Source of the DNA: Astragalus membranaceus
Lineage: Eukaryota > Streptophyta > Magnoliopsida > Fabales > Fabaceae
Assembly: GCA_039519185.1 (NCBI GenBank)
Contig: CM076851.1
Coordinates: 33,773,799-33,837,798 of the forward strand
Direction: 5' to 3'
DNA length: 64,000 nt
A program made the position numbers and the translations under genes. Numbering within the stretch: position 1 is the first letter of the stretch; each line of letters opens with the position of its first letter. The notes beneath the pieces are model-generated. The model saw only the letters and a list, made by a program, of their open reading frames with translations. It had not been told where the DNA came from and made no database searches. Below are positions 57,430 to 64,000 of the stretch, piece after piece.

Positions 57430-57910
57430 TTAAAGAGGTGGCTCGATATATGCCACGCTCTTCCTCCGCTGCCGTTATCTAAGATCAAACCGTCTCATAG
57501 CTGGCCTCAGCATCCAGTGGAGTCATGGCGGCCGAGATCCACTAGCAGACACTTTACAACTTTGCATCGGTCGTCGCTATATCTAATCTGTCAACTTGCT
57601 CACACCAACACGGTTCCACAGAGCCTCCAAAAATTCCTCGAAAACCCTGATGTCACGTTTCGTAGGGTTCTCACACCATTCGGATCGATTGAAACTGGAG
57701 TCGGAGCACCGACTCGACATGTGTAGGGATCGTCTTGATCTTAGGTTGTACACAGAATGTAGTGAGGATGAAGATGAAGATCTTAGAAGTGTTTCGGTTG
57801 AAGAAATCGTTGAGAAATGTTTGAGTAATAAAGTCGGACTAAGTAGGGAGATTAGCTTGAGCTATTATTGGGATGAGAAACTTAATTACGGAGGTTATTG
57901 GGAGTTATAG
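57430..57910 (+). pseudogene. Exonuclease-like family pseudogene (middle copy)
   Basis: It matches the two intact copies over the ExoI-to-C-terminal region: a degraded GIQW-like segment, DTLQLCIGRR, then in another frame VGFSHHSDRLKLES, RLDLRLYT and EEIVEKCLSNKVGLSREI, ending at a TAG at 57908-57910. It lacks the N-terminus and the ExoIII YxxxD segment. At least two frameshifts and a stop after GRRYI are visible. It is more diverged than the flanking pair, so it is the older duplicate. Confidence 0.75.
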
Positions 57911-57924
57911 AATATAGTGACGTG

Positions 57925-58295
57925 GAACACCGGTGTGTGTAGGAGTTATAAGTGTGCAACGCTACGTCAAAATTTACTTAAAACGTCATACTTTGATTAG
58001 GCCACTTTATTGGTCTAACGTTTCAGAATTATTATCTAAAAAAAAAACGTTTCAGAATTGCCAAAACTAAGAGACCAAAATTGCAAAAAAGATGGGAGGA
58101 CTACGTATGACCTATAATGGATAAATACAAATGTAGTTAAGCTTTTTTCTTAAGTTTCTTTATTGCTTACAAACTCTCAAATCTTGCAATGCAAATTATA
58201 TCCCATGCAATTTTATTTTACTCCTTATTTCTAAACGAAACTTCATACAATCATAAATTTCTGGGATAAAAAACTGAAATTTCCTCCGAAGTTGT
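57925..58295. repeat. Dispersed repeat, copy 2
   Basis: Uninterrupted counterpart of 19145-19717. It lacks the 230-bp insert and the hAT element found there. Confidence 0.7.
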
Positions 58296-58478
58296 TGACT
58301 ATTATAGATCTCTTGCTATCTCGTCTCATGTTTAATAACTCAAATCCCATGTATATTGAATAGGTCTCCAAAACGCCAAATCAGTCTGCCTAATATCCTA
58401 CTCTATCTGATATCCGTATGCTCAACATCTAATTCAACCAAATAAGAACCAAACAACCACCAAGAATCTACTTTCTGT

Positions 58479-59542
58479 TAGGGATGTTCATAATTGAGCC
58501 AAACCAATAAAAAACTGCAAACCAAATCAAATCAAATCGAAAACCGCAAAAAACTGTTTTGTTTTGGATATGTTCGGGTCACTTTTTCAATCAACCGATT
58601 GATTGGCGGTTTGTTTTTCCAAACCAAACCAAACCAAAGCGCACATATTATTATGTTATTATATATTATTAAAAAAATAAAAATGTCTACTTAATCTAGT
58701 CACACAAATACATGCGCAGCCTTAATCTCACACACATTTACTACATTTTAAGTTTGGTAGCTCATATGGTGTTGGGGAAACCTCACACATCAATGGATTA
58801 ATTAACCCACACGCCCAGAGATCTTTGATGGAATATAGATAAACACATCACAAGAATAAAGGAAAGAAGAACACAAATAATTTACGTGGTTCGTCACTTC
58901 TTGCCTACGTTCACGGGAACACATCAACACAATTCATTCGTCTTCTGAAATATGATTACAACAATTTGTAACCTAACCCCAATATGTGTATCACCCTACA
59001 ATACTCTTCTCATTCTAAGAGTTACAAGGAAGGATAACACTCACATCTCACAACAAATAATCACCAACTATACTCTCCTTTCATTAGGACCTACCTGGAG
59101 ATTCCCCACCTACATTGTCACCCAAGAATGGGGATGCCTCACCTCTTCATTTTGGCATGTCTCATCTCTTCACAAGTCTCTCTATTTATAGGAGAGACCA
59201 TGATTTCCATGCATGCATAACACTTAGTGAACATTTATTGGCACACCTTTCCAAGACTCTAGATCATCCACATGTGAAATGTATCTCTTAAATTTCCACT
59301 CTTTTGCATTTTTTGGAAATTATAATTGACTATTTCCAAAATATGGGAATAAAATAATAATCACATTTTTTTATAGGAAAAATTGAACCAGCCGAATTAA
59401 TCCAAAATGCATTATTTCGGTTCTGGTTGATTTGGATATATTTAAAAATGTCAACCAAATCAAACGACATATATTTTTACCTTGTGTTTCAGATGGCTTT
59501 TTCGATCAAAACCACAGAACCAACCCGCATCGCACACCCCTA
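58479..59542. mobile_element. hAT-like non-autonomous element, decayed, with an inserted LTR
   Basis: Ends TAGGGATGTTCA and GCACACCCCTA are imperfect inverted copies resembling the hAT ends elsewhere in the window. AACCAAACCAAACC-rich sub-terminal sequence is on both sides. The 8-bp flanks do not match, so age or misplacement of an end is possible. Confidence 0.45.
58770..59365 (-). mobile_element. Probable solo LTR of a Ty1/copia-like element
   Basis: In minus orientation it runs TGTGATTATT...TTTCCCCAACA with a TATA box (CCTATAAATAGAG, about 59172-59187 on the complement). Sequence outside it is of hAT type on both sides. No exact target duplication found. Confidence 0.45.
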
Positions 59543-60306
59543 ATTCCTATTATGGAGTAACTAAGAGATAATTCCCTCTCTCAACTTTTTCAATAACTCG
59601 CCTCTAACCAAGTAACCATTGGAGGTGGGAATTCTTGTGAACAAATAGTACCAAAAGTTTTCACTCTTCTTGTCCTGTTCACAAAAATAGACGGACAAAG
59701 AATTGCAGGTGTTTGTTTTGTACCGAATCAAAATTCACAACACACAACTCTCTCTCAGTGTCTCACACTCTCACACGACTCACGTACACTGTACACAAGC
59801 ACGTATCCGTTAGCTTGGTGTATGCATAAAAAAAGCACTACACTGCGCTGCACTGCACGAATCAACGCAGCAGATATTTTCTCTCCCCTTTGATCCTTCC
59901 GACTCTTCAATCTTGCTCCACACGCCAAATAAAAATCGCCATGATCCTCCACCGTTACCATTTTACATTTTTTTTTGTAAATCCATTTTACATTGTTTTG
60001 TTCCACCAAATACGATATGATGCGATCGATTTTCAAAACGGCCTATGGGTACATTCGTAATTAATTAGAGTTCTTTGAACCATCACTTTTGGCGTGCCTT
60101 CATCCTTCATCTCATCTCAACCGCAAAATCAATGTATAACCGTAACCACAATCACACGGCTTACTCTTCCAAAAAAGTTATCTCATTTTACACTAAACAC
60201 CGCACAAAAAGCACTCACTGCACAGCACAAATCAACACACCAGATATTTGCTTATATAAAAAAAAATACACCAGATATTTTCTCTCTCTGTTCACGCTTT
60301 TTTCAA
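59543..60306 (+). promoter_or_regulatory. Promoter/5' region of exonuclease-like gene copy 2
   Basis: From 59709 it matches the region before copy 1 in blocks. The TATA-like word is TGTATAACC here (about 60132), a change from TATATAACC. A short duplication (CACCAGATATTT, about 60238 and 60269) is specific to this copy. A 71-residue in-frame upstream extension is leader, not protein. Confidence 0.5.
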
Positions 60307-60960
60307 ATGGCCATCATCGTTGATAGTCGCAGCTATCACAACCACCACATTTACACCGTCAGCCTCTACGGAAACGAGATCAGCGTCACAGTCACCTCAG
60401 TCTCTTCCGTTGTAAGAAAGTGGCTCCATACCACGGTATGGCTCAGCCGCCGCAACTACATCAAACAGACCCGGCTCGTAGTTGGTCTCGGCGTTCAGTG
60501 GACTCCAGACGGCTCAAATCCTCCGGCGGACACATTGCAGCTTTGTGTTGGTCGACGCTGCTTGATCTTTCAACTTGCTCACGCGAACACAGTTCCGAGG
60601 AAGCTTCGCAAGTTCCTCCTGAATCCTTGTCACACATTCGTAGGGTTCTGGAACCATTCCGATCGCCGGAAGTTAGAGTCATCGGTTTTTGGCTTGGAGA
60701 TGTATAAGAATCCTCTGGATCTCAGGTTGCATGTGCGAAATGAGAATGATAGTGATGATAGTGATGATGAAAACCTCGCAGGTGCTAAGATGGAGGTGAT
60801 TGTGGAGAAATGCCTAGGGTTTGAAGTGGAGCAGAGAAGCAAAATCGGAATGAGCGATTGGGATGATATAGATCTGAGTGAAGATCAAGTTGTGTATGCG
60901 ACCGTTGATGCTTATTGTGCGTTCCTCATAGGGAAGAATATTAGAGCTTGGGAGCGTTAG
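60307..60960 (+). CDS. DnaQ/WRN-exonuclease-like protein, copy 2 (ExoI acidic residues missing)
   Basis: Intronless, 217 residues. ATG at 60307 (CAAATGGCC), homologous to the copy 1 start. It is collinear with copy 1 and, by eye, identical at most positions. It keeps VVGLGVQWTP (D and E replaced by G and Q), the NHSDRRKL segment with its Asp, and YATVDAY. The Asp-rich insert is reduced to NDSDDSDDE. Residues 42-52 differ most from copy 1 (WLSRRNYIKQT against FSHRGYYLTQS). The retained frame and shared motifs suggest selection on the fold rather than on catalysis. A regulatory or nucleic-acid-binding role is possible, but nothing here shows it. Confidence 0.82.
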   Translation: MAIIVDSRSYHNHHIYTVSLYGNEISVTVTSVSSVVRKWLHTTVWLSRRNYIKQTRLVVGLGVQWTPDGSNPPADTLQLCVGRRCLIFQLAHANTVPRKLRKFLLNPCHTFVGFWNHSDRRKLESSVFGLEMYKNPLDLRLHVRNENDSDDSDDENLAGAKMEVIVEKCLGFEVEQRSKIGMSDWDDIDLSEDQVVYATVDAYCAFLIGKNIRAWER

Positions 60961-61011
60961 AATCGATTTATCAACTCTTATTTTGCTAATCTGTGAAAAC
61001 AAAAATATGCA

Positions 61012-61345
61012 TGTTCAGAAGCTTTTCACAGATCATCCATTACATCGCGCTCTTGCTTGTAAGTTTTTCGTAAATTTCTCCCGGAGAATCTTGTTGACGG
61101 TTGAACTAATTGCTCTTGCTTTACTTCTTTCTTAAGTTTACTCTTGTTTTTCATTCATGCTCAGAAGCTTTTCACAGATCATGATCATCCATTACATCGC
61201 GATATTATATATATAGTGGTAGTATATCAACTGTTCTTGCTTGTAAGTTTTCCCGTTTTTGCTTGTAAATTTCTCCGGAAAATCTTATTGACGGTTGAAG
61301 GAACTGATTTAATTTTGGTTTACTTCTTTCTTAAGTTTACTCTTG
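61012..61345. repeat. Tandem duplication after copy 2
   Basis: Units 61012-61158 and 61159-61345 both start CAGAAGCTTTTCACAGATCAT and contain GCTTGTAAGTTT and a TTGACGGTTGAA block. One related unit follows copy 1 (54470-54610). Confidence 0.75.
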
Positions 61346-61563
61346 TTTTACAGTATTGCAGTTGTTTCCATATTCTTGTGCCTATTTGCTATTTTTGCCT
61401 GCTCAACTACGAGAATTAATAATAGGTATAGTTTAATTGCAGAAACGAAATAATAGCGAAAATGTATTAAGTAATCCTATGTCAATTCTGTTAGGTTTAT
61501 TAATTAATTGGTCTTGTTTCTGTGGATGGCTGGGATTCTTTCACAATCTAACATCATCTCTAA

Positions 61564-61933
61564 GGGGGTGTTTGTTTCAAGTGTAGAATTAGCATTCCTG
61601 GGAATACATAGGTAGGAAATGAGTATTCCCATGTTTGTTAGAAGTTTGAAAAAAAATATTCCCAGGTATCAAGATTTCTATGAGTGAAATAACTTCCATC
61701 ATTCCCAAGGATTTATTCCCAAGGTAAATGGTGGGAAAAAAGTTCCCATGAATATGTGAATAAAAACCATGAGTAACTACCTATATTCCAACTCTTAGAA
61801 TAATTCCTGGGAATGTTATAAATATTTACCAAACACAATTTTCACTAATACCTTGGAATAAGATTCCCATCATTTTGTTCCTAGGAAATTCATTCCCAGG
61901 AATGAAATTACTAAACTTGAAACAAACGCCCCC
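61564..61933. repeat. Tourist-like (PIF/Harbinger) MITE, 370 bp
   Basis: 20-bp terminal inverted repeats GGGGGTGTTTGTTTCAAGT / ACTTGAAACAAACGCCCCC with one mismatch, flanked by TAA on both sides (61561-61563, 61934-61936). The interior is rich in ATTCCCA/TGGGAAT words in inverted arrangement. Confidence 0.85.
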
Positions 61934-61936
61934 TAA

Positions 61937-63123
61937 ATGAACACTATTTGACTCATAGGGGTTTTAGTATGGGGAAAGAAGATGAACACACTTTCTCGAC
62001 TATTATGGCACGTCATTGTTTGGAGCATTTGGATTATTCGATCAAAATCATTTTTAGCAATGCTTCTTTTGATTTTATGTATTTGTTAGCCTGAACTAAT
62101 ATTTAATCTTGGTTTTAGGTAGCATTTTTTTTCTTTCGATTTTGGTTTTGGGTGTCAGCTTATTTTGGATGGGCGTGTTTTCTTCTTTAATTGTTTTTGT
62201 TTCAATTGGTGTAATAGTCCCTTAATTTGCTTAAATTCATGCGACTATAAACTATTTGGAGTATCAGTATAATACGTTTAAGATTTTTTTTGAGAGAATT
62301 TGAGTACTTATATTAAAGTACACATTATCTTTAATTTTCAATATGTATCTTTATGCTAATACTTTTTATTAATTATTTTTATATGTGTTTTGCCAATCAG
62401 AGTATTATTGAAATAGAAATACTACTTATCGCCAAGGAAGTTGCTTGTGATTTGTCCAAATCCAGCATGGGCTGTTTTTATTAGTTACTTTTTTCAAACC
62501 TAGCTTCCGTTTGGAAAATAATATTGGTCAAATCCAACTTAGAAAAGTGATCGGGGTAATATTCTTATCTGCGATATAGCATTGCTGTTTCAATTGTTGA
62601 TGTTATAATTTAATTTCTTTCCACAATACCTCTTGTATTAATTAAGTGGCTCACGAGGGAAACAATTAATGACACAACTCAATGTATTAAGTGGCTCAAA
62701 AATCACTCCATTAGAAATAAGAGTAAATATCACTCCATTAAAAATCACTCCCGTGTTAAGGAAATACTCAAATCCTTTATACCAAGCACAAATGGATACT
62801 TTAACCCGTTACTGCAAAATTCAAGAAGTAATTGGCTATACGAGTTCTACCCAGTAAATTACGATTCATGAGAGATTGACAAACCACTTATAGAAAAGAA
62901 ACGAAACTCACTTTCCTCTCGCAAGAAACCAATGCCAAGATGTAACCTAGATCCTCTCCAAAAGCTCATTTTGAATTTGCAGCTTATATGAGACAATAAC
63001 ATTACGATGCATCTCTTAGAGCTCTATAAACTCATTTTGAATTTGCAGCTAATCTTGTTATTACATCAAAATGAAGACATTAATCAAATCGTAGTCTAAT
63101 TGAAACTCCAGGACAAATACTAC
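61937..63123. other. Intergenic stretch
   Basis: AT-rich. No gene, element end or RNA gene supported. Confidence 0.4.
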
Positions 63124-63757
63124 TGTTGGAACATTGGTGTGAATTTACAAAGTCCCACATTGCTTGGACTAAGCACTTGAAGAGTGCTTATAAGTGGGAA
63201 GTTCACACCTTTGGGTTGGGGCCCAAAGGGTACCCAGTTTTGTGAACGGGCAAGCACGCACTCTAACTGCTCGCGCGCCGGGCTCGGGCTTGGGCTTGGG
63301 CTGTGATAGAGCTGTTGCGGATTGCGCTCCAAGTCAGCTCGAAATTCGCGCAACAACTCGCGCAAGTTGGCTCCGTTCCAATCTGAATTGCGCTCCAAGT
63401 CAGTTGTTAGTGGAGCCTAAAATCGTGGCTTGACTTGCGCACAAAGCAGTTGCTGAAGCCTATAAAAAGGCTCTTCCCTCACTTGACGAAATCAGATCAA
63501 AATCCGAAAATTCTCTTCTCTCTAAAATTCGTGAGTGGCCTACGAGCCATATTCCCGAGTGGTTATAAACCATATTGAGAGGTGTATATCTCGAGCGATT
63601 ACTGACTGTGCAGTCATAATCGTAACTGGGCTGTTTTATCCTGGGGGCGTCGTGGTTGATAGTCTGCTTGCACCATCGAGCAGTGCCACGAAACGTCTTA
63701 AAGAGAGCGACCTAGTCCGCGACTCATCCCAGTAATTTCGAAAACACTGAAACAACA
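63124..63757 (+). repeat. LTR of a Ty1/copia element (about 634 bp)
   Basis: It begins TGTTGGAACATTGG and ends GAAACAACA. A TATA box (TATAAAAA, 63461-63468) gives plus orientation. No PBS follows: gag sequence starts about 12 bp later, so the leader is deleted. Confidence 0.55.
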
Positions 63758-63768
63758 ATTTTAAGACG

Positions 63769-64000
63769 TTTCTTTTCAACAATGACTACCTCTGTAAGAA
63801 CTTCATTCTTAATGGACTAAGTGATGATCTTTATGATTATTACAGCTCTTGCAAGTCCGCTAAAGAGGTATGGAATGCTCTGAAAAAGAAGTATGACACT
63901 GAGGAAGCAGGCACTAAAAAATATGCTGTGAGCCGCTACCTCAACTTCAAGATGACAGATGATAAATCTGTAGAGACTCAGTCACATGAGATACAGAAAA
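63769..64000 (+). CDS. Ty1/copia gag fragment (UBN2-type), runs off the window
   Basis: Open frame to the window end: FNNDYLCKNFILNGLSDD, then KEVWNALKKKYDTEEAGTKK and YLNFKMTDDKSVETQ. This is the retrotransposon copia gag core (the W-x-x-L...Y...Y-x-M segment). The N-terminal part is missing or deleted, and no start codon is in frame near the LTR. This gag differs from that of the SIRE-like element at 25629, so it is a separate family. Confidence 0.65.

Noticed and set aside
58770..59365. Exact target duplication for the probable solo LTR
   Set aside because: TATGG on the left has only a near match (TATAGG) on the right, so it is not claimed.
60094..60306. 71-codon N-terminal extension of exonuclease-like copy 2
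   Set aside because: No counterpart in copy 1, low-complexity leader, and the shared ATG is at 60307.

Overview
This is eukaryotic, plant nuclear DNA, most likely from a large-genome legume of the Trifolieae/Fabeae type. The evidence is intron-containing genes with GT-AG junctions, a pectin-methylesterase-inhibitor gene, Ogre-like Ty3/gypsy LTRs, a SIRE/Maximus-like Ty1/copia element, an 'antisense extra gene' type of gypsy element, and hAT, Mutator, Tourist-like and SINE-like elements. The species assignment is inference. There are no bacterial features, rRNA or tRNA genes, and no CRISPR array.

Layout. 1-2300: a partial host exon (minus strand), a fold-back MITE and a PMEI-like secreted protein gene (minus). 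2855-6990: a broken multi-exon plant mobile domain (PMD) gene on the minus strand, lying antisense just upstream of a plus-strand LTR. 6993-18820: a decayed minus-strand gypsy element (called gypsy-B here; 5' LTR, PBS, gag, protease) split by three later insertions, each with an exact 5-bp target duplication: a 6.7-kb non-autonomous LTR element and two solo LTRs. 18821-21289: MITE-like and dispersed repeats, an 886-bp hAT element with an 8-bp duplication, and a long (CT)n tract.

21290-53039 is one gypsy element (gypsy-C) swollen from about 6.8 kb to 31.7 kb by nesting. It has short LTRs, a PBS, a frameshifted gag-protease on the minus strand and an antisense intron-containing gene on the plus strand. 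A SIRE-like copia element (24171-49113) sits in the antisense gene. An 18.1-kb Ogre-like element (28684-46803) sits inside the copia element's extra ORF. A hAT element and a solo Ogre-like LTR sit inside the Ogre 3' LTR. Target duplications, primer-binding sites and the uninterrupted twin LTR let the nest be taken apart to the base at most junctions. No reverse transcriptase, RNase H or integrase reading frame is visible anywhere, so every large element here is non-autonomous or decayed.

53040-61500: a small family of intronless DnaQ/WRN-exonuclease-like genes (two intact copies and one pseudogene between them) that lack the ExoI acidic residues. Between the copies are Mutator remnants (a GRF zinc-finger gene and a MuDR N-terminal fragment), a SINE-like element and a hAT-like element containing a probable solo LTR. 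61500-64000: a Tourist-like MITE, an apparently empty stretch, and the start of a Ty1/copia element whose gag fragment runs off the window.

Best candidates for a second look: the PMEI gene with a tandem repeat expanded inside its inhibitor domain; the exonuclease-fold tandem family with a changed ExoI motif; the recurrence of antisense intron-containing genes in two unrelated LTR elements; the roughly 32-bp-periodic ATCGATT array in the copia LTR; and the 8-kb non-coding interior of the Ogre-like element.
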